From Cellulomonas sp. SLBN-39 (GTDB lineage Bacteria > Actinomycetota > Actinomycetes > Actinomycetales > Cellulomonadaceae), in assembly GCF_006715865.1 (NCBI RefSeq), contig NZ_VFOA01000001.1:434001-498000 (forward strand): a stretch of DNA of 64,000 bases, read 5' to 3'. The position numbers and the translations under genes were made by a program. How positions within the stretch are numbered: position 1 is the first letter of the stretch; each line of letters begins with the position of its first letter. Under the pieces are notes generated by a model. It was not told the origin of the DNA and made no database searches. It was given only the letters and a program-made list of their open reading frames with translations. Shown here piece by piece: positions 9,265 to 16,786 of this stretch.

Positions 9265-10320
9265 TCAGACCGTCGCGGTCGCCGGACGGGCCTTGGCCGC
9301 GCGACGGTCCGCACGGGCCAGGGCACGACGCGTCGGGATGCGGCGCTGACGCGGGTCGAACGCGTCCCGCAGCCCGTCGCCCAGGAAGTTGATGCACAGG
9401 GCGATGGTCACGATGAACAGGCCCGGCCACCAGAACAGCCACGGTCGCGTCGCGAACGCGGACTGGTAGTCGTTGATCAGCGTGCCCAGCGAGGTGTTCG
9501 GGAAGCTGATGCCGAACCCGAGGTAGCTCAGAGCGGTCTCCAGCAGGATCGCCGAGGCCATGAGCAGCGTCGCGTTGACGATCATGACGCCGATCGCGTT
9601 CGGCAGGATGTGCTTGAACATGATCCGCACGTCGCTGGCGCCGGCCACGCGGGCGGCGTCGACGAACTCCCGCTCGCGCAGCGCGAGGAACTCCCCGCGG
9701 ACGAGCCGCGCCATCGTGGTCCACGTGACCATCGACAGGGCGATGGCGAGGAGCACCGGCGTGGCGCCGCCGACCCAGCGGCCGAGGATCGCGCCGATCA
9801 TGATGACCGGGATCGTGATGATCATGTCGGTGAAGCGCATGATCACGTTGTCCAGGCGCCCGCGGAAGTAGCCGGCCACGGCCCCCACGGCGATGCCGAT
9901 GGCCGAGGACAGGATCCCGACGATGAACATCACGAGCAGCGACGTCTGCGTGCCACGCATGACCAGCGCGAACACGTCACGACCGACGTTGTCCTGGCCG
10001 AGCGGGTGCTCGCCGATGGACAGGCCGCCCGAGAACGACAGCGTCGGCGCGCCGCCGGCGTTGGCGATGGGCGACAGGTCGTTCGGCTGGTACTTCCACC
10101 AGCCGGGCAGCGGGCCCACGCCGATCGACGTGTAGGCGAGCAGGACGACCGCCGTCAGCACGAACGCGGCGACCATGGCACCGCGGTGGCGCAGGAAGCG
10201 GCGCACGACGATGCGGCCCTGCGAGAGGCCCTCGACGTCCTTGAGCTCGATCGCGTTCTCGACGGCGTCGTGGTGCTGGCCGTCGAGGTTCTGCGGGGAG
10301 ATGGGGGCGGGGGAGGTCAT
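9265..10320 (-). CDS. OppC-type ABC transporter permease
   Basis: A 351-residue inner-membrane permease of the DppC/OppC type. After an N-terminal cytoplasmic stretch and first helix (FLRHRGAMVAAFVLTAVVLLAY) there is the conserved periplasmic segment EHPLGQDNVGRDVF, then helices and the EAA loop EFVDAARVAGASDVRIMFKHILPN that docks on the ATPase, ending with the DGLRDAFDPR motif. It forms the pore with OppB. The ATG at 10318-10320 overlaps the OppB stop by four bases (ATGA), so the two subunits are translationally coupled. Length is close to the family norm. Confidence 0.93.
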   Translation of the reverse strand: MTSPAPISPQNLDGQHHDAVENAIELKDVEGLSQGRIVVRRFLRHRGAMVAAFVLTAVVLLAYTSIGVGPLPGWWKYQPNDLSPIANAGGAPTLSFSGGLSIGEHPLGQDNVGRDVFALVMRGTQTSLLVMFIVGILSSAIGIAVGAVAGYFRGRLDNVIMRFTDMIITIPVIMIGAILGRWVGGATPVLLAIALSMVTWTTMARLVRGEFLALREREFVDAARVAGASDVRIMFKHILPNAIGVMIVNATLLMASAILLETALSYLGFGISFPNTSLGTLINDYQSAFATRPWLFWWPGLFIVTIALCINFLGDGLRDAFDPRQRRIPTRRALARADRRAAKARPATATV

Positions 10321-11954
10321 GCGTTCACCCTGATCCTCGGGTCGAGCCCGGCGTAGACGAAGTCGACGACGATGTTGGCGAGCACGAGCATCGAGCCGAT
10401 GACGAGGAAGTACCCCATGATCGGGTCGGCGTCGGACGTCTGCAGGGACTTCAGGAACAGGGTCCCCATGCCGCTCCAGCCGAAGATGCGCTCGGTGATG
10501 ATGGCGCCGCCGAACAGCGCGGCGAGGTCCAGCGGGATGATCGTCGCGAGCGGGATGAGCGCGTTGCGGAAGGCGTGCCGCATCGTCACCAGCCGCTCGG
10601 GCAGGCCCTTGGACCGCGCGGTGCGGATGTAGTCCTGGTTCATCACCTCGAGCAGGCTGGCGCGCGAGTACCGCGTGTACGACGCGAACGAGATGAGGAT
10701 CAGCGCCAGCGTCGGCAGCAGCAGGTGCGTGAACGTGTCGAGCGTCGACACCCAGAAGTCGCCCGACAGGCCCGGCGTCTGCGAACCGATGGTCGCGATC
10801 GGCCGGCCGTTGATGCGGCTGGAGTTCGAGTACGCCTCCCACACCTGCATCACCCGGTCGGTGAAGACGAGGATCGCGACCACGAGCGCCGTCAGCGCAC
10901 CGTTGCGCATCTGCTGCCCGCGGTCCGGACCGCCGAAGAGCCAGCCGACGAGCAGACCGACGCCGATCGCGACGACCGCCAGGCCGAAGATGAGCAGACC
11001 GGTCGCGCCGACGAAGACGTACTGCAGCGGGAACCACAGCAGGACGCCGATCGCGACGACCGTGAGCGACGTGTACAGCGCACGCCGGTCGCGCAGACCC
11101 GTGGTGAGCGCCGTCAGGCCGACGGCCGCGCCGCCGCCCAGGACCGCGATGCCGATCTGCCCGAGCCGCGGGTCCAGGAGCCAGCCGGTCGCCGTCGCGC
11201 CCCAGAGGACCGCCGCCGTCGCGAGCGTGGCGAGCAGGAACGTCGACAGTCGTCGACGCAGGTCGCCGCCGACGAGCACCTGGAACACCAGGCCGCCGAC
11301 GAGGCCGATCCCGGCCACCGTCCACCACTGCAGCGTGGGATCGGCGAGGAAGTCGTTGAAGCCGATCGCGCCCCAGAGCTTGAGCAGCACCGCCACCCAG
11401 AACGACGGGAGGGAGTACAGCACGAACGACAGGAACGTCACCGAGTAGTCGAAGCCCGTGTACTGGCGCAGGGCCGACGCGATGCCGACGGCGATGCCGA
11501 GCACGATCGCGAGCACGGTCGACATGGCGATGAGCTGCACCGTCGACGGGATCGCGACCGCGAGCATGTGGGTCACGTCCTGGCCGGTGATCCAGCTGGT
11601 GCCCAGGGTGCCGCGGCCGACGAGGTACCCGAGCACGCCCAGGAGCCACTTGAGGTAGCGGATCGCCGGCGGGGTGTCGAGGTCGAGCGCGCGGATGCGC
11701 GACTCGATCAGCTGCTCCTTGTTCGGGGCGGTGCTGGCGTAGAGGTCCTCGAGGGGGTCGAGGGCGTACGCGAGCAGCATGTAGACGATGAACGTCGCCC
11801 CGAGCAGCACGACACCGGACGACAGCAGTCGTCGGCCGATGAACGTGAGCATCGGGGCACGGTCGCCGAGGCGTCGGCGCCGCGGGGCGGCACCGGTCGA
11901 CGGGGCGACCGCGTCAGGGCTCGCCGCAGCGAGCTCCTTCTCGGAGGTGGTCAT
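10317..11954 (-). CDS. OppB-type ABC permease with large extra membrane insertion
   Basis: The first permease of the importer. The N-terminal helix (FIGRRLLSSGVVLLGATFIVYML, 38-60), the helices around 130-195 and the C-terminal EAA loop DYIRTARSKGLPERLVTMRHAFRNALIPL (441-469) are standard DppB/OppB. The protein is 545 residues, however, against about 310-340 for the family. The surplus lies between about 205 and 375 and looks like five or six additional hydrophobic helices, inserted just after the segment SFVLYSLPSFWVAVLLK. The coding frame is intact across the insertion with normal codon use, so it is a real extension rather than an assembly fault. The start is ATG at 11952-11954, and the stop overlaps oppC. 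Confidence 0.92.
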   Translation of the reverse strand: MTTSEKELAAASPDAVAPSTGAAPRRRRLGDRAPMLTFIGRRLLSSGVVLLGATFIVYMLLAYALDPLEDLYASTAPNKEQLIESRIRALDLDTPPAIRYLKWLLGVLGYLVGRGTLGTSWITGQDVTHMLAVAIPSTVQLIAMSTVLAIVLGIAVGIASALRQYTGFDYSVTFLSFVLYSLPSFWVAVLLKLWGAIGFNDFLADPTLQWWTVAGIGLVGGLVFQVLVGGDLRRRLSTFLLATLATAAVLWGATATGWLLDPRLGQIGIAVLGGGAAVGLTALTTGLRDRRALYTSLTVVAIGVLLWFPLQYVFVGATGLLIFGLAVVAIGVGLLVGWLFGGPDRGQQMRNGALTALVVAILVFTDRVMQVWEAYSNSSRINGRPIATIGSQTPGLSGDFWVSTLDTFTHLLLPTLALILISFASYTRYSRASLLEVMNQDYIRTARSKGLPERLVTMRHAFRNALIPLATIIPLDLAALFGGAIITERIFGWSGMGTLFLKSLQTSDADPIMGYFLVIGSMLVLANIVVDFVYAGLDPRIRVNA

Positions 11955-12103
11955 GGATCCAGACCTCAGGGGTGCGAGGGCGATGAGGGGGTCGAGTCTA
12001 CGACCGCGCCGGCGCTCCCCCCGCGGTCGGGGGTCACGGGGCTCCCGCCCGTCTTGTGGTACTGCGGGTGCCGGGGGCGCGTCGAGGACGTGCGCTCACA
12101 CGG

Positions 12104-12141
12104 CGGGGGTGCCGCGGCCGATGACGACCGCGGCACCCCCG
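12104..12141 (-). terminator. Hairpin between binding protein gene and oppB
   Basis: A perfect 14-bp inverted repeat (12104-12117 with 12128-12141) has a 10-base loop, about 25 bases past the stop of the binding-protein gene. In import operons such a hairpin often protects the binding-protein message and lets less of the permease genes be transcribed, so it may attenuate rather than end transcription. Confidence 0.7.
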
Positions 12142-12165
12142 TGCCGTGTGGCTACTGCTGCTGGG

Positions 12166-14037
12166 TCACTCCTCGGTGTCCTCGGCCGGAGCCTCGGTCG
12201 CCGTCGGGCCGTCGAGCACGTCGGCGGCCGCGATCTCCCACTCCCAGTAGTTCCAGAAGATGGTCGGGGACAGCGGGATCGTCGAGACGCCCTTGAGCAC
12301 CTCACGGTTCGCGACCACGCCCGGGAACTGGAAGATCGGGATGCCGAACGCGTCCTCGTAGAGCTGCGCCTCGATCTGGGTCGTCAGCGCCTGCTCCTCC
12401 TCGGCGTCGGCCGTCGCCATGTCCTTGTACCACTTGTCGACGTCGTCGTTGGAGTACCCGCCGAAGTTGTTCAGACCACCGGTGACGTAGTTCGCCTCGG
12501 AGTTCAGGGCGAAGGTGTTGGTGGACTGCCAGCCGAACAGGGAGGCGTCGTAGGTGTCCGTCTGCGTGAGCAGCGAGCCCCAGTTGTCGTCGCCGCCGTC
12601 GATCAGGTTGAAGCCGACCTGCTCGACCGAGGCCGCGATGAGCTGGTACTCGTTGGCGCGGCGGACGTTCGACTTGCCGTAGAGGAAGCGCACGTCGATC
12701 GGGGTGGAGACGCCGGCCTCCTCGAGGAGCGCCTTGGCGCCGTCGATGTCGACCTCGGCGAAGGCGTCGGAGCCGTTGTTGGCCACGACGTCGTCGTAGG
12801 TCGGCGAGCCCGGGACCACGGTGAAGGAGTCACGCGTCGTGGCGTCCTCCTGCAGCGGGGTGATGAGCTTCTCGATGATCTCGTCGCGCGGGACGGCCTT
12901 GAGGAAGGCCTCACGGACGAGGCGCGCCTTCTCCGCGTCGCCGCCGTAGGTGGCCGGGTCGAACGGGCCGCCGTTGTTCATGATGAGGTCGACGTGCTCG
13001 AACGTGCCCTCGGGCGCCGCCGTGTACGTGATGCCCGAGTCCGTCAGACCCTCGAGGGTCTCGATGACGTCGACCGACGACTGCGGCTGGATGAGGTCGA
13101 CCTCACCGTTCTGCAGGGCGGTGACCGACGCCAGCGGGTCCTCGCTGTAGCGGATCGTGATCGACTCGACCTTGGGCTTGGGGCCCCAGGTGTAGTCGTC
13201 GCGCGCCGTGAGGGTCATGTACTGGTTCTCGACGTACTCCGACATCACGTACGCGCCGGAGGAGAGGTAGAGCTCCTCGTCCTCGGGCAGCGCGGTGAAG
13301 TTGAAGTCGTTGTTCCAGACCCTCGCGATGTCCGACAGCGCCTCGGTGTCGTTGTTCGTGAAGGCGTCGATGATGGCCTGCTTGCCCTCCGCGGCGTCCT
13401 CGATGCCGAGAGCACGCTTGGCGACCGCGTGCGCGGCGACGGGCGACGGCTGGAAGGAGACCTCCCAGTCGGAGCGGGGCTCGGTGTAGACCAGGGTGAC
13501 CGACCGGCCGTCGTCGGAGACCTCGGGGGCCTCCTCGACCAGGGTCATCGCGACGGAGGAGCCGTCGAAGTAGACGCCCGCGTCGATGGCGTCCTGGTTG
13601 GTGATGTTGCCCTCTTCGTCGTACTCGGGCTCGACGTTGTCGAAGGCGTCGTTCTGGGGGCCCCAGTAGAGGATCATGTCGGCCGCGTCGACGGCGGTGC
13701 CGTCGGACCAGGTGACGCCCTCGTTGATCGTGTACTTCACCGTCAGCGGGTCGTCGGAGACCTTCTCGTACGTGCCGAAGTCCGAGAACTGCTGCAGCGC
13801 GAGGTCACCGTCGTAGTAGTTGAACGCCGCGTTCGTCAGGTACAGGACGTTCGCGTTGGTGGTCGCGTTGCCGGTCGACGTCAGGTTGTTCTGCGAGTAG
13901 AACGGCTGGTTCCACCCGACGTTGACCGCGGTGTCCTCCTCGATCTCCGAGGCCGTGTCCGGCCCGGAGCATGCGGAGATCACGAGGGCGCCGGCCGCAA
14001 GGACGGCCGTCGCGGCGCTGATTCGCCTGATCTTCAA
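12166..14037 (-). CDS. Oligopeptide-type ABC substrate-binding lipoprotein
   Basis: A 623-residue SBP family 5 lipoprotein. The signal peptide MKIRRISAATAVLAAGALVI leads to the lipobox ISAC with Cys23. The mature part has the family features KYTINEGVTWSDGTAVDAADMI, DPLASVTALQNGEVDLI and AFLKAVPRDEIIE, plus a C-terminal FGIPIFQFPGVVANRE segment, followed by an acidic Ala/Glu/Thr tail. It presents ligands to the OppB/OppC pore encoded just downstream. Length exceeds the usual ~540, as is common in actinobacteria. The start codon is TTG at 14035-14037, chosen because AGGAGG stands at the right distance upstream and no ATG or GTG gives a signal peptide. The specific ligand (peptide or oligosaccharide) cannot be read from sequence. 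Confidence 0.92.
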   Translation of the reverse strand: MKIRRISAATAVLAAGALVISACSGPDTASEIEEDTAVNVGWNQPFYSQNNLTSTGNATTNANVLYLTNAAFNYYDGDLALQQFSDFGTYEKVSDDPLTVKYTINEGVTWSDGTAVDAADMILYWGPQNDAFDNVEPEYDEEGNITNQDAIDAGVYFDGSSVAMTLVEEAPEVSDDGRSVTLVYTEPRSDWEVSFQPSPVAAHAVAKRALGIEDAAEGKQAIIDAFTNNDTEALSDIARVWNNDFNFTALPEDEELYLSSGAYVMSEYVENQYMTLTARDDYTWGPKPKVESITIRYSEDPLASVTALQNGEVDLIQPQSSVDVIETLEGLTDSGITYTAAPEGTFEHVDLIMNNGGPFDPATYGGDAEKARLVREAFLKAVPRDEIIEKLITPLQEDATTRDSFTVVPGSPTYDDVVANNGSDAFAEVDIDGAKALLEEAGVSTPIDVRFLYGKSNVRRANEYQLIAASVEQVGFNLIDGGDDNWGSLLTQTDTYDASLFGWQSTNTFALNSEANYVTGGLNNFGGYSNDDVDKWYKDMATADAEEEQALTTQIEAQLYEDAFGIPIFQFPGVVANREVLKGVSTIPLSPTIFWNYWEWEIAAADVLDGPTATEAPAEDTEE

Positions 14038-14347
14038 GGTTCCTCCTGTGACGGTGGAGGGCGATCGACGACCGCGCCGCGGCAGGAGCGCCAGGGGCGC
14101 TGCACCGGGTGGCGCGGGCAGGGTCGCCCGCCGTGAGTTGGGGCCAACCTAGCGGCGCAGCACCGGGGTCGACGAACACCGGATCACGGCAGCGGGTGAT
14201 CGTTACCTGATCGATACTGGTGGGTACCGTCCAGCATGCGAGACGTACCGAGCGGTAACCAAGGTGAAACATGCACGACACAGACGACGGAGGGGCCGAA
14301 CCGGACCCGTGGCCACCCGCGTGGAGGCGATCTGTGGTAAACGCCGG
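14038..14347. other. Intergenic region upstream of the importer operon
   Basis: About 310 bases without a gene. The stretch 14200-14280 is poorer in G+C than its surroundings and probably holds the minus-strand promoter of the binding-protein gene at 12166-14037. A TAGGTT hexamer reading on the minus strand near 14149-14154 is a possible -10 element, but I see no convincing -35 partner. No clear operator palindrome is visible. Confidence 0.4.
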
Positions 14348-15019
14348 TCAGTCCGCCGGGCCGTCGGCGCCCGCGTCGCGGGACTGCCAGGTGCACAGGC
14401 ACGAGCGGTTGCCCTCGGGGTCGGCCAGCACCCAGAACGAGGGCGCCGCGGTGTCGTCGACGAGCGTCCCCCCGGCAGCCGTCGCCGCCTCGACCCGACC
14501 GGCCACCGCGGACGGGTCGACCCACACGTCCAGGTGCCAGCGCTGCCGCGGCTCCCCGGCCCCGGACTCCTGGAACCACACGGCAGGCAGACCGCCCGCG
14601 GGGTCCCGCACCTCGTCGTCCTGCCCCGGCGTGTCCTCGTAGCCGAGCAGCGCCCGCCAGAACGGCTGCACGCCCGCCCGCTCCGGGGTGTCGAGCGCCA
14701 GGTCGAACCGCTGCACCGCGGCACCGTCGAGCGCGGCCCCCATGCGCGCGACCAGGTCGGTGACGGTGCGCGCCAGCGCGACGTCCCGCGCGGTCACCCC
14801 GCCGGCGTCGTGGCTGACCAGGCGCACGTCGAGGAACGCGTAGCGCAGGTCGAGGTCGGGGTGGTGCTGGACCTCCTCCGCCACCGCGCCGATCGCCTCG
14901 ACGAGCGCCAGCCCCGTCGCGAAGTCCCCCGTGCGCACCCGCGTGCGCAACCCGTCCCCGAGGTTCACCCAGCCGGTGAGGCGTGCGTCCGCGATCTGCT
15001 GCGCCGTGAGCGTCGTCAT
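14348..15019 (-). CDS. Pterin-4a-carbinolamine dehydratase fused to a VOC domain
   Basis: A 223-residue two-domain protein. Residues 1-100 resemble pterin-4a-carbinolamine dehydratase (PhhB/DCoH), which recycles 4a-hydroxytetrahydrobiopterin. The signature QHHPDLDLRYAFLDVRL..HDAGGVT sits near 50-75 with the paired histidines. Residues 105-215 look like a VOC/glyoxalase-type fold (FDLALDTPERAGVQPFWRALLGY, HLDVWVDP, FWVLADPEGNRSCLC). The ATG at 15017-15019 is chosen because the dehydratase domain begins at once; an upstream extension is Arg/Pro-rich. No aromatic hydroxylase is encoded nearby, so the physiological role is unclear; the VOC half may bind a different small molecule. This domain pairing occurs in other actinobacteria as far as I recall. 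Confidence 0.82.
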   Translation of the reverse strand: MTTLTAQQIADARLTGWVNLGDGLRTRVRTGDFATGLALVEAIGAVAEEVQHHPDLDLRYAFLDVRLVSHDAGGVTARDVALARTVTDLVARMGAALDGAAVQRFDLALDTPERAGVQPFWRALLGYEDTPGQDDEVRDPAGGLPAVWFQESGAGEPRQRWHLDVWVDPSAVAGRVEAATAAGGTLVDDTAAPSFWVLADPEGNRSCLCTWQSRDAGADGPAD

Positions 15020-15083
15020 GGCCCCATCGTGACCCGCACCACCCACACCTGCGCGCGGGACCGCGGCCGGACCGGGTGCCCCG

Positions 15084-15485
15084 TCACGCGACCACCTGCA
15101 CCGGGCAGCGGGCGACCCCGGCCCGAGCGATCCGCGCATCCGCCGTGACGAGGGTGACCGCGTGCGCCTCGGCGACAGCGACGTAGGCGGCGTCGTACAT
15201 CGACAGGTTCGACCGCAGCTCCCACATCCTGCGCAGGTGCGGCCCCGTCGGCGTCACAGCGACCGTCACCTCCGCGAGGGCCGCGACAGCGCGGTCCGCC
15301 CGGCCGGCGTCGATCTTGCCTCCCCGCCACAACCCGCGCAGGGCGCTGAGCACCTCGGTGCGCCAGTGCTCCGGGACCGCCCACGCCGGGTCGTGACGGA
15401 GAGCGCGATGGGCCGCGAGGACACGAGGCTCCTCGTCGGGGTCGGCGAAGGCCAGTGCCATGACGGATGCGTCCACGACGATCAC
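15084..15485 (-). CDS. vapC: VapC-type PIN-domain ribonuclease toxin
   Basis: A 133-residue PIN-domain protein with the four acidic residues expected for the metal-dependent RNase site: Asp5 in MIVVDASV, Glu44 in WRTEVLSAL, Asp98 in LSMYDAAYVAVAE and Asp116 in LVTADARIARA. VapC toxins cleave tRNA or rRNA and are held inactive by a VapB antitoxin, normally encoded just upstream. Here there is no separate vapB. The GTG start (15483-15485) overlaps by four bases the stop of the restriction-modification specificity gene, whose C-terminal tail looks like an antitoxin tail. Length is normal. It could be the remaining half of a toxin-antitoxin pair disrupted by the restriction-modification genes, or part of a working composite module. 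Confidence 0.88.
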   Translation of the reverse strand: MIVVDASVMALAFADPDEEPRVLAAHRALRHDPAWAVPEHWRTEVLSALRGLWRGGKIDAGRADRAVAALAEVTVAVTPTGPHLRRMWELRSNLSMYDAAYVAVAEAHAVTLVTADARIARAGVARCPVQVVA

Positions 15486-16786
15486 CCGGCCGATCCCGCC
15501 CTCTCCTCGTCACGGGCGGTCAGGACGTCGTCGAGCGTCGCGCCCGACCCCCGGTTCCAGCCCGCGATGCCGTCGAGGACCGCGACATTGCCCGCGAAGC
15601 CGGGGTCGCCGACATCGTCGTCCGGTGGGACAGAGACCGCCACTTTGCGAGTGAGCAGTGCGTCCAGGAGTGCGGCGCGTGCGGCCTGCGCGCGCACAGA
15701 TTCCTCCGCAGTCGCGGCGATCCGACGGTCGAGGGCGGCCATCGCGTCAGCAATCGTCTCCTGAACGTCTCGAGGCGGGATCGGCAGGGTCAGTCGTTCG
15801 AGATTGTCCTTGGAGACCCGAACGACCTTCGTGTCCGAGAAGACACGCTGGATCTGTGCGCGAAACGCCGGAGATGCGAACAGGTAGGAGGCGAACCGAG
15901 GCTCCAGCGAGTGCTTCCAGATGTACGCGTCGTCATGCACCGCGACAGGCTCGCTTCCGAGCCAGGCGACCGCCTTCAGCACGCCATCGACGTTCTCGCT
16001 CGTCCCGGCGATCACGAGGTCCCCCGGCTCCGCGTAACGCAGCTTGGGCCGCATCGCCTCCGGCAGCCAAGAATGCACATCGTCCGTCAGCGCTCCGAAA
16101 TCGGTGTGGATCTGCGAGTAGTGGATGCATCCGATGCCGCTGTCGACGTAGTCGGACTTGATGAACCGCTTGCCACGCGTCAGCGTGCCAATCTCGCCGA
16201 CTGGCGCCTCGGTCCAAGAGTCATCCCGCCGCTGGAGCATCTCGGCCAGGATCGCGGGCCGAGCCGCCTGCACCGCCGCAACCTCGGCTTCGAGAGCCTC
16301 GCGCATGGCGTCAAAGGAGGCCATGATCTCGATGATCCGGCCTTGCACGCGTCGAGGCGGGAACGGGATGACGTGGGCCTCGAATTGATCCGGCTTCCAT
16401 TCGGAACGCCCTTCGGCCCCCTGGCGTGCCGCTCCGATGGACTCAAGCGTCGCACGGCGCTGGAAGGTAAGCTTCAAAAACTCGGGCAACAGGTCGGGGC
16501 CGACCTCATAGGTCGGGAACTTGTTCGTGATGATCGCGCCATCCAGCTCCTCTGGCACGACGTCGAAGGGGCCTCGCTGGGAGTCCAGGATGCAGTAGAT
16601 GAACTGCCCCGCACCAGCCCGGTACATCCTCGTCCGGAGTTGTCGTCCGAACTTCACGCTGCGGACGTAGATTCCGCTCCCGTAGCGGATGCCCAGCGAA
16701 GAATACTCGCGATCGGGCTCGAGCCGGACAGGCTCCACGACGCGCTTGACATGCTCGCCGATCCTCGCGGTCGGCCACTCAGGCAT
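15482..16786 (-). CDS. HsdS-type specificity subunit with antitoxin-like C-terminal tail
   Basis: A 434-residue DNA-recognition subunit built of two target-recognition domains (about 1-145 and 190-335). Each is followed by the conserved helical spacer: FPPRRVQGRIIEIMASFDAM near 145-190 and IPPRDVQETIADAMAALDRRIAA near 336-388. This is the half-site/half-site design of type I and BcgI-like systems. Normal HsdS proteins end just after the second spacer; here about 46 more residues follow (389-434), containing VAVLDGIAGW and TLDDVLTARDEERAG. They resemble the acidic end of VapB-like antitoxins and are more G+C-rich than the rest of the gene. The ATG at 16784-16786 overlaps the upstream gene by 8 bases; a TTG four codons earlier is an alternative. 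The stop overlaps vapC (GTGA). Confidence 0.85.
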   Translation of the reverse strand: MPEWPTARIGEHVKRVVEPVRLEPDREYSSLGIRYGSGIYVRSVKFGRQLRTRMYRAGAGQFIYCILDSQRGPFDVVPEELDGAIITNKFPTYEVGPDLLPEFLKLTFQRRATLESIGAARQGAEGRSEWKPDQFEAHVIPFPPRRVQGRIIEIMASFDAMREALEAEVAAVQAARPAILAEMLQRRDDSWTEAPVGEIGTLTRGKRFIKSDYVDSGIGCIHYSQIHTDFGALTDDVHSWLPEAMRPKLRYAEPGDLVIAGTSENVDGVLKAVAWLGSEPVAVHDDAYIWKHSLEPRFASYLFASPAFRAQIQRVFSDTKVVRVSKDNLERLTLPIPPRDVQETIADAMAALDRRIAATAEESVRAQAARAALLDALLTRKVAVSVPPDDDVGDPGFAGNVAVLDGIAGWNRGSGATLDDVLTARDEERAGSAG

